NCBI GenBank assembly: GCA_903823565.1
Contig: CAIJTF010000045.1
Span: forward strand, 1 to 64,000
DNA length: 64,000 nucleotides
Origin: an uncultured Flavobacteriales bacterium
GTDB taxonomy: Bacteria > Bacteroidota > Bacteroidia > Flavobacteriales_D > Crocinitomicaceae
Direction: 5' to 3'
The notes under the pieces were generated by a model, which saw only the letters and a list, made by a program, of their open reading frames with translations, made no database searches and was not told the origin of the DNA. The translations under genes were made by a program, and so were the position numbers. Below are positions 18,301 through 28,000 of the stretch, piece after piece. The first letter of the stretch is position 1. Each line of letters starts with the position of its first letter.

Positions 18301-21249
18301 ATGAATAAAACACCCTTAATTATATTTCTATTATTGTTTCGCTTTGTAGGTTTTTCGCAAAGCGAATTTTTTTTGTCCGCCTATCAAAAACACCGCAATA
18401 TTCCTCCGGGGTTTTTAGAGGCAATTGCTTATACACACACTAGAATAAAAGACATTAAACCGAATGAGACACCTTCTTGCTTGGGAATGCCCCGGCCCTA
18501 TGGAGTAATGGGTGTGTTTGAGGATGGGGCAGGTTATTTTACGGAGAATGCCCGGTATATTGAAACGCTAAGCGGTATATCCATTTCCGAACAAAAGGCG
18601 TCTATTTCACGGCAAATTGAGGCATATGCGGCGGCATGTGATCGCTTGGTGTCAAAGATGAAGGGTAAGAACCTGGAACCTAGCGAAATCATCTATTCGC
18701 TCATGCACGCGTTAACGGAAATTCCTCAAAATTCCACCCTTAATGCGTTTGCGTTTGAAACCACGGTATATGACGTTTTTTTATTTTTAACCGATGAAGA
18801 AAAGGCCGCTCGCTATGGGTTTCCGCCCTATCAAGTTGATCTTATTTCCCTTTTCGGAAGAAACAACTACCAACTCCTTAGCTCCTCTAAAATAACGATA
18901 AGCGAAACGGCTATTCGAGGAAAAAACAACGTAGAATACCTCAACCCTCATCGCTTAAAAAGCGTTAATTATGGCCCTGCCTTATGGACAGAAGCGCCTT
19001 CATGCAACTATAGTTCTCGCAATGGAACACCCATTTCTGCAGTAACCGTGCATACGGTACAGGGATCATATGCGGGTGCTATATCGTGGGGGTTAAATTG
19101 TAATTCTGGCGTCTCATATCATTACGTCGTTAGAAGTTCGGACGGGCAAATCACGCAAATGGTTTTAGAAAGCAACAAAGCATGGCACGTTGGTTCAAGC
19201 AATGCGTTTACTATTGGTATAGAACATGAAGGCTATGTATCAAATGCCTCTTGGTATACAGAAGCCCTTTACCAATCCTCAGCAAACCTTGTTCGTGATA
19301 TTACCCAAAGCGGTTATGGTATAAATCCATTAAGGACATACGATGGGCCTAGCAATGTAAGTACACAGTTGTTAGGTTCGTGCGTAAAAATAAAAGGTCA
19401 TCAGCATTACGCAAACCAAACGCATACAGACCCTGGAATCCACTGGGATTGGAATAAATACTACAAGCTTATAAACAACAGCGTAAACCCCATTACCATA
19501 ACGAACGCATCAGGAACGCTGTATGATACTGGAGGGGCGAACGGAAACTATGGTTCGGATGAACGTACGGTATGGACCATAGCACCATCAACCTTATCTA
19601 CCGTTTCGCTTCAATTTTCTTTTTTTGCCTTGGAAAATGATTACGACAAACTATATATTTACGATGGAAACACCGTGAATTCTCCACTTATTGGTAGTTT
19701 CACTGGAAGCTCCTTACCCCCTAATATCCAATCAACATCCAACGCCATAACCATAGAATTCCGCTCAGATTGTGCAACAACCCTAGGGGGTTGGGTAGCC
19801 CATTACCAAACACAAGCCGTCTTGGTGGATTCCACGCCACCCTCTTGTAGCATAAACTATAATGGAACATGGCAAACGCACGACTTTATTGCGCAATTGG
19901 ATGCTGTAGATAGTGGTTCGGGTATGTTTTCCTCTTATTATTTAGTTTCTTCCAGGGCGAACGCCAACAGTCCATTATACGCGAATCCCAGCTATGGTTT
20001 TTTCCAAGATGAATTTGCGCAAACCAACAATGTATGGACAACCCTCGCTGGGAATTACAGCATCGGCGCCGGGGTTTATACAAACCTTGACGCTACACAA
20101 AGTAATTCAAACAGCTATGCCCTAGTTTCACAAGACCAAAACCATTCGTATTTATACGCTTGGAAACAAAAAATAACGAGTTCTAACCCGAATCAACGCG
20201 CGGGTATTCACTTCTTTTGTAGCGACCCAACCTTACCGAACCGAGGAAATTCTTACTTCGTTTATTTCCGAGAGGAAACCGATAAGGTTCAATTGTACAA
20301 GGTCACGAACGATCAATATTCCTTGGTTTTTGAGAACGACGTTACCATTGCCAACAATCAATGGTATTCCATGCTTGTGGAATACAGTCCTATGACTGGA
20401 ATAATTCGTGTTTTTGCTGATCTTATACTTGTTGCACAATGGCAAGACAGCAGTCCATTAACCCAAGGGAGTGCCCTGTCGCTAAGGAGTGGGGGATGTT
20501 CGGTTTCTTTTGATGAGATGAGGGTTTACCACAGCCATTCTTTGCAAGAAATTATCGAAGTTGGCAGTGCTCGGGCTATAGAATACCAAAGCGATAACGA
20601 ACAGCCTTCGGGGAACATTAAACTAATAGGAAGCGATCAATCCGGTAATTGGTCGGTGGTTCAGGAACAATGGGTACAAGTGGACTGGAGTCCGGCGGAG
20701 CTCGGTTTTGTGAATGACGGACTATCAGCCGATATCGATACCTTTTATGTAAATCCAGTCGTTAGCCATTGGGCTTTTCAAGATCCACATTCTGGAATTC
20801 AACACTACGAATTTTCTTTAGGAAGTTTGGCAGGAAGCACTGACTTATTGAATTGGAACCAAGTAGGACTTAACCAAAACAGTAGCGTAAATGCTTCTAG
20901 TGTTTTATCAGGAACGGTTGTCTATACAAACGTTAATGCGATAAATAAGGCGGGATTGGGTTCGATACACAGCAGCGATGGACAGGTATATCTTCCGTCA
21001 TCAAGTGTGGTAACAAACCCACTGGTTACGGTAACATTTTATCCCAATCCGAGCAGTGGAGATAAGCTTCACATTTCAGGGCTTCCCTTTCCAGTACAGT
21101 TGTATCTATTCGACGTAAACGGTAGGGTCATAAAAGACCTATCGATTAAAAACGATGGGGAGGTAACTTTAGATATTTCCCAAGGGATGTATTACGTCCA
21201 ATTGGTGGGTAATGGCTATACGAAAACCGAAAAAATACAAATCCACTAA
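18301..21249 (+). CDS. T9SS-secreted N-acetylmuramoyl-L-alanine amidase, multidomain
   Basis: 982-aa secreted protein. After the signal peptide (to about residue 19) comes a 35-180 region whose IPPGFLEAIAY ... RPYGVMGV layout resembles a lysozyme/SLT-like domain but lacks the usual catalytic Glu. Residues 225-390 form an Amidase_2/PGRP zinc amidase: VHTVQG near 249, YHYVV, IGIEHEG, and a second zinc-binding stretch HQHYANQTHTDPG near 370. A CUB-like domain follows (GTLYDTGGANGNYGSDERTVW, about 400-500), then a concanavalin-like beta-sandwich (600-750). The last 75 residues are a T9SS sorting domain starting TFYPNPSSGDKLHI. Probably degrades peptidoglycan of other cells or during envelope remodelling. 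Overlaps the convergent dehydrogenase by 4 bp. Confidence 0.88.
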   Translation: MNKTPLIIFLLLFRFVGFSQSEFFLSAYQKHRNIPPGFLEAIAYTHTRIKDIKPNETPSCLGMPRPYGVMGVFEDGAGYFTENARYIETLSGISISEQKASISRQIEAYAAACDRLVSKMKGKNLEPSEIIYSLMHALTEIPQNSTLNAFAFETTVYDVFLFLTDEEKAARYGFPPYQVDLISLFGRNNYQLLSSSKITISETAIRGKNNVEYLNPHRLKSVNYGPALWTEAPSCNYSSRNGTPISAVTVHTVQGSYAGAISWGLNCNSGVSYHYVVRSSDGQITQMVLESNKAWHVGSSNAFTIGIEHEGYVSNASWYTEALYQSSANLVRDITQSGYGINPLRTYDGPSNVSTQLLGSCVKIKGHQHYANQTHTDPGIHWDWNKYYKLINNSVNPITITNASGTLYDTGGANGNYGSDERTVWTIAPSTLSTVSLQFSFFALENDYDKLYIYDGNTVNSPLIGSFTGSSLPPNIQSTSNAITIEFRSDCATTLGGWVAHYQTQAVLVDSTPPSCSINYNGTWQTHDFIAQLDAVDSGSGMFSSYYLVSSRANANSPLYANPSYGFFQDEFAQTNNVWTTLAGNYSIGAGVYTNLDATQSNSNSYALVSQDQNHSYLYAWKQKITSSNPNQRAGIHFFCSDPTLPNRGNSYFVYFREETDKVQLYKVTNDQYSLVFENDVTIANNQWYSMLVEYSPMTGIIRVFADLILVAQWQDSSPLTQGSALSLRSGGCSVSFDEMRVYHSHSLQEIIEVGSARAIEYQSDNEQPSGNIKLIGSDQSGNWSVVQEQWVQVDWSPAELGFVNDGLSADIDTFYVNPVVSHWAFQDPHSGIQHYEFSLGSLAGSTDLLNWNQVGLNQNSSVNASSVLSGTVVYTNVNAINKAGLGSIHSSDGQVYLPSSSVVTNPLVTVTFYPNPSSGDKLHISGLPFPVQLYLFDVNGRVIKDLSIKNDGEVTLDISQGMYYVQLVGNGYTKTEKIQIH

Positions 21250-22187
21250 TGGAACATTTGATCGATAATTTTATCGGCCAAAACATCGCTCAATTTGAAA
21301 TAACTTTCTTTGCTCCATCCTCCTATGTGAGGCGTTAATAAGACTTTTTTCGATTGAATTAAACCCGTTAAGGCTGTTGGGATTTCATTAGAGAACATGG
21401 ATTCAAAATCTTTAGATTCGTATTCAAGTACATCTAACCCAGCAGCCTTTATTTTTTTTTCTTCAATTCCTTTGAGTAGCGCTTCGGTTTGAACGATTTT
21501 ACCCCGAGATAAATTCAATAAATAAATGGGTTTACTAAAAGACTGAATAAACGCATCGTTTACCATGCCATAGGTTTCTTTGTTTTGGGGAATGTGTAAA
21601 GACAAGACATCGGCCTCAGTAAAAATAGCCTCCAAGGTACATTCTTGAACTTGGGCATCTCCAAATCCCTGCTTGTATTTATCATATGCTAAAATTTTAA
21701 CATCGAATCCTCTCAGTTTTTTTGCAAACGCTGAACCATTGTTTCCAAAACCTATAATTCCAATGGTTTTTCCATCCAATTCCTCTCCTCTATTTTCTTC
21801 TCTTTTCCATTGACCCTGTCGAATCTGATCGTTAGCTAGGGAAAGATTATTCATCAAAGACAAGAGCATTCCAAGGGCATGCTCCGCGACAGCATTTCGA
21901 TTCCCTTCCGGGGAATTAAAACACCGAATACCCTTTCTTTTACAATACAAAACATCAATATTCTCTAAACCAGAGCCAGAGCGCGCAATGAATTTTAGGT
22001 TTTCAAATTGGCCCAACAAGGCTTCGTTGAATACTATGCGCGCCCTTACTACGATGCCTTCAACCTCCGTGCGTTGGGTTACTAATTGTTCAATCGAGTA
22101 TTTCGTAGCATCGATGCATTCGCATCCTACCTTAGTTAAGCGCTCGTGGAGAACCGGATGGACCGAATCCAGAAAAAATACCTTCAT
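21246..22187 (-). CDS. D-isomer-specific 2-hydroxyacid dehydrogenase (phosphoglycerate-dehydrogenase-like)
   Basis: 313-aa NAD-dependent dehydrogenase. The split catalytic domain supplies ARSGSGLENID with the conserved Arg, and LTPHIGGWS with the catalytic His; the NAD domain has IGIIGFGNNGSAFAKKL (GxGxxG). The length matches short SerA-like enzymes without an ACT domain, so the product could be 3-phosphohydroxypyruvate or another 2-keto acid. Start set at 22187 (MKVFFLDSVHP); the in-frame ATG at 22205 would add six residues and would sit upstream of a TATTTTCG box (22193-22200) that ends 5 nt before 22187. Its 3' end overlaps the amidase gene. Confidence 0.85.
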   Translation of the reverse strand: MKVFFLDSVHPVLHERLTKVGCECIDATKYSIEQLVTQRTEVEGIVVRARIVFNEALLGQFENLKFIARSGSGLENIDVLYCKRKGIRCFNSPEGNRNAVAEHALGMLLSLMNNLSLANDQIRQGQWKREENRGEELDGKTIGIIGFGNNGSAFAKKLRGFDVKILAYDKYKQGFGDAQVQECTLEAIFTEADVLSLHIPQNKETYGMVNDAFIQSFSKPIYLLNLSRGKIVQTEALLKGIEEKKIKAAGLDVLEYESKDFESMFSNEIPTALTGLIQSKKVLLTPHIGGWSKESYFKLSDVLADKIIDQMFH

Positions 22188-22329
22188 TGAAACGAAAATA
22201 CGCAATGAAAAGTAAATGAACCCGCAATATTGAAAAAAAAACCACCCTCATATTTTGATTTTGAGCGCATTTAACGAATATAGCAAGGTGTTTCTATAAT
22301 CAACAAGAAAAAAGAACCACAAACAGGCG

Positions 22330-24198
22330 CTATCGGCCTAAATAAATTAAAAGCACTGAAATATCGCTTGGAGACACCCCTGAAATACGGGACGCTTGTC
22401 CAATAGAGCTAGGTTTAATTTGGTTAAGTTTTTCAATAGCTTCTGAACTTAGGCTTTTGAGTTGATTAAAATCAATATCCTGGGGAATGACCACCTTTTC
22501 GAGCCGTTGCATTTTTTCTGCCATTTCTTCTTCCCTAGAAATATAGCCCTCATATTTTATTTGTATTTCGGCTTGAACCTCAACATCTTTTTCTATATTA
22601 TTGTCTTTCAGAAAATTAGATAATGTACTAGAGCATTCTTTAAGCATGTTTAGGGTTATTCCGGGCCTCGTTAAGACCGAAGACAACTTTACCTGCTGTG
22701 AAATGGGGCTTGAATCGATTTGGCTTAGCGCAGGATTGATTTCATTTGGAGTAATTCCTTGTAAGCGAAGTGTTTTTTTAAGCAATTCCGTTTGTTCCTG
22801 TTTCCGCTGAACTTTTTTCCATTGGGCGGCTGAAAGCAAGCCCAAGTGAAAAGCCTTTTCACTTAATCTCAAATCCGCATTATCCTGACGTAGTAGAATT
22901 CTGTATTCGGCGCGACTGGTAAACATGCGGTAAGGTTCTTTGGTTCCTTTGGTTACTAGATCGTCGATCAATACCCCAATATACGCCTCGCTTCTTTGAA
23001 GTATGAACGCTGGTTTTTGGTTTATTTTTAAATGGGCATTAATCCCAGCCATGAGTCCTTGACAGGCGGCTTCCTCATAACCAGTCGTTCCATTTATTTG
23101 CCCCGCAAAATACAAATGTTCTATCGTTTTTGTTTCCAGGGTATGTTTAAGTTGCGTTGGAGGAAAATAATCGTATTCAATTGCGTAGCCGGGACGAAAC
23201 AGTTTGGCTTGTTCAAACCCAGGAATGGTTTTAATTGCTGCCATTTGAACGTCTTCAGGCAAGGACGTGCTAAATCCATTGACATAAATCTCTACCGTTT
23301 TCCAACCCTCAGGCTCTACAAAAATTTGATGCCTATCACGGTCTGCAAAACGGTTAATCTTATCTTCAATACTAGGACAGTACCGAGGTCCCGTGCTCTG
23401 TATAGCACCATTAAACATAGGCGATCGATCGAATCCTAACCGCAATTGATCGTGGGTGATCGCGTTGGTGTAGGTTATGTAACAAGGCATTTGTTTTTCC
23501 AAGGGTTTAGTGTCCCAATAACTAAATTTTTCAGGATTTAAATCTCCATCTTGACGTTCCATTTTTGAATAATCTAGGGATCTTCCATCCACTCGTGGAG
23601 GTGTACCTGTTTTCATTCTACCCGATTCAAAACCCAACGCCATTAAATCTTCTGTAATTCCAAAAGAAGCTCTTTCTGCTGCTCTACCGCCACCGAACTG
23701 CTTTTCTCCTAAATGAATCACACCATTTAAAAAAGTACCGTTGGTTAACACTACTGCAGATGCATAAATATTTATTCCTAAACTGGTTTTTACGCCTACT
23801 ACCTTATTTTTCTCCACAAGAACACCTGTGCCCATGTCCTGCCAAAAATCTACGTTAGGGTTTTGTTCTAACAAGTATCTCCAGGTTTCCGCAAACAGCA
23901 TTCGATCATTTTGTGTCCTGGGCGACCACATGGCGGGACCTTTTGATACATTTAACATACGAAATTGCAAGGCACTCTTATCGCTAACCACTCCTGATCC
24001 CCCACCTAAGGCATCTATTTCACATACGATTTGACCTTTTGCAACACCACCCATTGCTGGATTACAACTCATTTGCGCTATCGTGTTCATATTCATAGTA
24101 AGCAAGAGTACCTTGCTTCCCATTTTTGCCGCTGCATTTGCTGCCTCACAGCCTGCGTGCCCAGCACCAACAACGATTACATCATAATGGTTTAACAT
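22330..24198 (-). CDS. mnmG: tRNA uridine-5-carboxymethylaminomethyl modification enzyme MnmG (GidA)
   Basis: 622-aa FAD protein that with MnmE makes cmnm5U34 in tRNA. FAD motif [12 protein letters not shown] at the N-terminus, [28 protein letters not shown], and [13 protein letters not shown] with the conserved cysteines are all in place; the C-terminal helical domain ends [17 protein letters not shown]. Full length. It is the last gene of a four-gene operon (DUF4175, HATPase, ybeY, mnmG), starting 9 bp after the ybeY stop. A perfect parS palindrome lies just upstream within ybeY, echoing the mnmG-parS proximity seen near many bacterial origins. Confidence 0.97.
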   Translation of the reverse strand: MLNHYDVIVVGAGHAGCEAANAAAKMGSKVLLLTMNMNTIAQMSCNPAMGGVAKGQIVCEIDALGGGSGVVSDKSALQFRMLNVSKGPAMWSPRTQNDRMLFAETWRYLLEQNPNVDFWQDMGTGVLVEKNKVVGVKTSLGINIYASAVVLTNGTFLNGVIHLGEKQFGGGRAAERASFGITEDLMALGFESGRMKTGTPPRVDGRSLDYSKMERQDGDLNPEKFSYWDTKPLEKQMPCYITYTNAITHDQLRLGFDRSPMFNGAIQSTGPRYCPSIEDKINRFADRDRHQIFVEPEGWKTVEIYVNGFSTSLPEDVQMAAIKTIPGFEQAKLFRPGYAIEYDYFPPTQLKHTLETKTIEHLYFAGQINGTTGYEEAACQGLMAGINAHLKINQKPAFILQRSEAYIGVLIDDLVTKGTKEPYRMFTSRAEYRILLRQDNADLRLSEKAFHLGLLSAAQWKKVQRKQEQTELLKKTLRLQGITPNEINPALSQIDSSPISQQVKLSSVLTRPGITLNMLKECSSTLSNFLKDNNIEKDVEVQAEIQIKYEGYISREEEMAEKMQRLEKVVIPQDIDFNQLKSLSSEAIEKLNQIKPSSIGQASRISGVSPSDISVLLIYLGR

Positions 24199-24207
24199 GA
24201 TTAATAA

Positions 24208-24636
24208 TTAGACTTGTTTCACGTGAAACAACGTAGATAAATAATAATCCTCTTTGGCCCGCATGAGCTTCTTATCTTTGGGGGTTTTGTCTTTGTATCC
24301 TAATAGATGCAATAGGCCATGAAAACAAACTCGTGTGTATTCTTCTTGGGCCGATACTGAATACGCACTCGCGTTATCAATCACTCTGTCATAGGAAATG
24401 TATAATTCACCGGATATACGGTTTCCTGTAGTAAAATCAAAGGTTATAATGTCTGTAAAATAATCGTGATTAAGGTGTTGAATATTCATTTCTTTAAGTT
24501 CTTCATCGGTGCATATTACAATCGAGATATCACCGATAATTCTATTTTCTTCCTTAATTAATTTCGGAAGCAATGTTTTAATTTTATGAAATGAAATACT
24601 TGATATTTTCTTGCTGAGAAAACCGACACTTATCAT
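24208..24636 (-). CDS. ybeY: rRNA maturation endoribonuclease YbeY
   Basis: 142-aa metallo-RNase involved in 16S rRNA 3' maturation and ribosome quality control. The family core FDFTTGNRISGELYISYDRV and the zinc motif HGLLHLLGYKD are present. The canonical motif is HGxLHLxGYDH; here the third histidine position is Asp (GYKDKT), which I believe is common in Bacteroidota. The start overlaps the HATPase stop by 4 bp. The final codons spell a perfect parS site (24214-24231) and encode LFHVKQ, so the site sits in coding sequence. Length normal. Confidence 0.93.
   Translation of the reverse strand: MISVGFLSKKISSISFHKIKTLLPKLIKEENRIIGDISIVICTDEELKEMNIQHLNHDYFTDIITFDFTTGNRISGELYISYDRVIDNASAYSVSAQEEYTRVCFHGLLHLLGYKDKTPKDKKLMRAKEDYYLSTLFHVKQV
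24214..24231. other. parS centromere-like site (ParB binding)
   Basis: Perfect 18-bp palindrome TTGTTTCACGTGAAACAA. Its central 16 bp match exactly the consensus parS (TGTTTCACGTGAAACA) bound by chromosomal ParB/Spo0J. It occupies six in-frame codons at the end of ybeY. No second copy was noticed in the window. ParB itself is not encoded here. parS sites usually cluster near the chromosomal origin. Confidence 0.85.
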
Positions 24637-25046
24637 CTTCTAAAATAGATGTTTACGCGGGTTCCTTTTTCCTCAAAAATTAAATCATCGGATAGATTCC
24701 TCATTAGAAAGATTCCTCGACCATTCTCTTTGAGTATATTTTCAGGTTCTGTTGGATCAGGCACTGCATCCGGATCGAAACCTGGGCCATGGTCTTTAAT
24801 CGAAAAACATATCCATTCTTCATTATTGAGTACAGAGACTAAAATTTGCAGATTGGCATTCATTTGATTACCATGGATTATTGCATTATTCACCCCTTCC
24901 GTTACCGCGATTAACACATTACCGTAAGAGTCTTCATTGAGCTGTAAGGATGAGCAAGCAGAATCTATCAGCTGTTCAACATCCGCAATGGAGGCTGGTG
25001 TTGAGGGTAATTGAACTTCCTTTATGATGGTTAAGTGCCTATCCAT
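24633..25046 (-). CDS. RsbW/SpoIIAB-like anti-sigma or switch-kinase HATPase
   Basis: 137-aa stand-alone GHKL ATPase of the HATPase_c_2 (RsbW-like) group. N-box EGVNNAIIHGN, G1 box DHGPGFDP and G2 box NGRGIFLMRNLSD are intact. Such proteins phosphorylate an STAS anti-anti-sigma factor or bind a sigma factor. No partner STAS protein, PP2C phosphatase or sigma factor lies nearby; it sits between DUF4175 (9 bp upstream) and ybeY (4-bp overlap). Regulatory target is unknown. Confidence 0.85.
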   Translation of the reverse strand: MDRHLTIIKEVQLPSTPASIADVEQLIDSACSSLQLNEDSYGNVLIAVTEGVNNAIIHGNQMNANLQILVSVLNNEEWICFSIKDHGPGFDPDAVPDPTEPENILKENGRGIFLMRNLSDDLIFEEKGTRVNIYFRR

Positions 25047-25055
25047 GGGTTAAAA

Positions 25056-28000
25056 TTAATCAACAATATTGAAATACGAGGCAGCTTTTTGTTTGTAGTA
25101 CGTACTAAACGATGGATCCACCACTCGAAGCATTTCAATTTGTTTGAGTTTGAGTTTGTTATACTCCTTTAATTCAATAAGGTTACTTTTGGGTTTATCC
25201 ACACCTTCCTTAGACTGTCGTTGGTCTTCAAAACCTCTTTCCATAAGTGCTTTTTCGCTTTCCAATAATCGGGTTAATATCTCTTGTTGGCGCTCAATGG
25301 TTTCGTTGGAAAAGTTTTTATTTATAATTTCTTTCTCTTGTTTTTTCATTTCATCCAACAAGGGGTTCAGCTGATTACCCTTTCCTTGACCGTCTTTATT
25401 TAATTCATTTTTCAATTGCTCTAGTCGTTGTCTGATAGCCGATTGTTGGGCTGCCATTTTCGCAATTTCCTGATTGCTCAATCCCAAGCCTTCTTTCCCT
25501 TGTCCTCCTGGGGCCATTCCCCATCCTTGTTTTTCACCTGGCTTATTTCCTCCCGGGTTGGCACCTTTTTTCATTTGATCTAACTGCTTCTTTAACATGT
25601 CTTTCATATCGCCTGGAGACATGTTTTTTCCGGATTTAGGTTTGCCTTTACCGGGTTTGCTACAACTTCCTGAACCTTCCATTTCGGATTGCATTTGAGC
25701 CTGCATTTGCTGTAGGGCTTCGTTTAAAAGAAGGGCTAAATTATTGAAGGAGGTCATGGTAGCTTGTTGGTTCTTAACGGCAGAATTTTTATCATTCGAA
25801 GCAATAGCATCGACGGTTTGCTGTTGTGAAAACCTTATATCGTTTAATTCCTTATCGATAAACGTGGCTATATTGGGTTGGCGTTTGGCCAAAGCAAGAA
25901 GGCTATCTCTAACGGATACGGTTTTACCATTTATTTTAACTTGTTGTCTTGCGGCACCTTTGAATTTTGGGTCATTGGTATTAATTCGATTTAATTGGGT
26001 TAAAAGATTTTCTTCTTCAAAACTTAAGTGCATTAATTTCTCTAAAATTTCTCGAATCATATCCATATCCTCTTCCTGCTGCTGTTTGTTTGATTCCTGT
26101 TGCTTATTGTTTAAAAAGTCAGAAAGTTGTTCCATTTGCTCAGCGGCCTTTTTTTGGTTTTCCTTTGATTTATTCGACTTTCCTTCTTTTATATTTTCCT
26201 CGGCTTCGGATAATTCCTTTTGAATTGACTCCTCCATTTCTTGTGTATCGCCTAAATCCAATGGATTTTCTAAGGTTTCATTTTCCTTCCTAATGTCCTC
26301 TAATTTTTCTTGAATGGATTTAAACCGTTCTTCTATTGCTGTTTGCTCCTTCAATGCTTCCTCTCTTGACAAAAGCTCTTTATCCATTTTTTCCTTCAGC
26401 AATTCTTGGTTTTCCGCATTTTCCTTGAGTTCTTTTTCTAAATCATCTATTCGCTCGTTTAACTGCAATTTTTTCAGCATTTCCAAGGTTCGATCCAATT
26501 GCTTTTTCATTTGTTCGGCTGAATTATCCAACTGATTCAATTCCTTTTGTAAGGCTTTATTTTCCTGTTCTTTAAATAATTTCTCTATTTCGTCTAAAAG
26601 TTTTTTTAATTCCTCGTCCATGACTTTTTCCAGGAGCTTTTCAATTAACTCCTGTTTTTCTAACAGCTCTTTATCCATGGGGGATAATTGATCCTTTTCT
26701 TTGGTTTGATTATCCAGCTTTTCCTTAATTTGATTTAATTCTTTTTCCAACGAATTTCGTTCTTCTTGGAGCTGTTTAATCTGTTCCTGTTTCAACCAAT
26801 CGCTTGATTTAGAATTATTTATATCTTTTTTTAACTTCTCAATGTTTTTTTCAAACTGCTGCGACCTATTCAGTATATTTTCTAAATTTTCACGCGTTTC
26901 TTTTTGTTGTTCCGTACGGTTCTCATTGAGTTTTTCTAGGTTTGGAAGAATGAATTCCCCCGTATAACTCTTTGTGGCTTTACTTCCATTCACTCCATCG
27001 TTATCACTTACAATAAAACAGTATTCAATTTTATCTTCAAGCTGGACGTTTTCCTTCATAAAATCGACAGCATAATCAAACTTACTTTTAGTTCCCTTCG
27101 TAAAGCTAACCGGTAAATTCGAGGTTTTAATTACTGCTCCTTTTCTAACAATCTTATAGCTAAATACTAACTTTTGAATGCCATAATCGTCGCTTATTTC
27201 CCCTGTAAAATAGCGGATGCTTTGTTTTAACGAATCCGCAGCCTCGTTAACCGTTATCGTAGGGTACGCATCTTTAATAACCGAGAGATGGTGAAAAGCT
27301 GAGTCCTTTTTTTGCGAGTAAGCATTAAAAATAAGCACCTTAATTTTCGTATCGGAAGTTATTTTCTGCGAAAAACGATAAGATTGCCCATTAAAATTAA
27401 AGCGGTTAGCACCACAATGAACCTGTATTTTGTTGGTGTTCTTTGTTTGACCAGACCACTCAATTATTGTTCCCTCAGGAAGGGTTAGATCACCAATGTT
27501 TACCAAATGCTCGCTAGGTTTTCCTAAATAACTCGGATACTTGACGGTCACATTAACTTTTCCAAAAATGTTTTTTCCTGTCACTGAATAGGAATAATTG
27601 ATGCTTTTCTCATCGTTTGCTGTAAAATAGAACATACCTGGTTTTTTCACTTTTGGTAATACCGTTTTATATTCATTTTTAGCGATTCGTGTCATTAAAA
27701 ATTTACCTTGATCCGATACGATGAATACCTTATCAGGGAGTTTACTACCTTTTAATTTTACGTGTATGGGAATATCCGAATCTTCTTCGTAGGCTTTATT
27801 TCCTTGAAGTAAATGAAACGTAAAAGGAATGATTTTTTTGTCGTAGTCTAAGATTAATTGCGCCCCTTGAGTTAAAATTCCTGGAATGAAAATCAAGACA
27901 AAAAACAAGGTTAAAAAGGCGGGTAAAGCATACTTAATGTATTTTGTATTCACGCTAAAGTCTATCGCTTTTGAAAACTGAAACAAACGCAATTGTTTCG

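Noticed and set aside
23032-23439. Plus-strand 135-aa frame inside mnmG
   Set aside because: Antisense shadow of a strongly conserved housekeeping gene.
25744-26223. Plus-strand Ser/Phe/Cys-rich frame opposite the DUF4175 coiled coil
   Set aside because: Mirror of Glu/Lys/Gln-rich codons of the coiled-coil gene; no recognisable motif.
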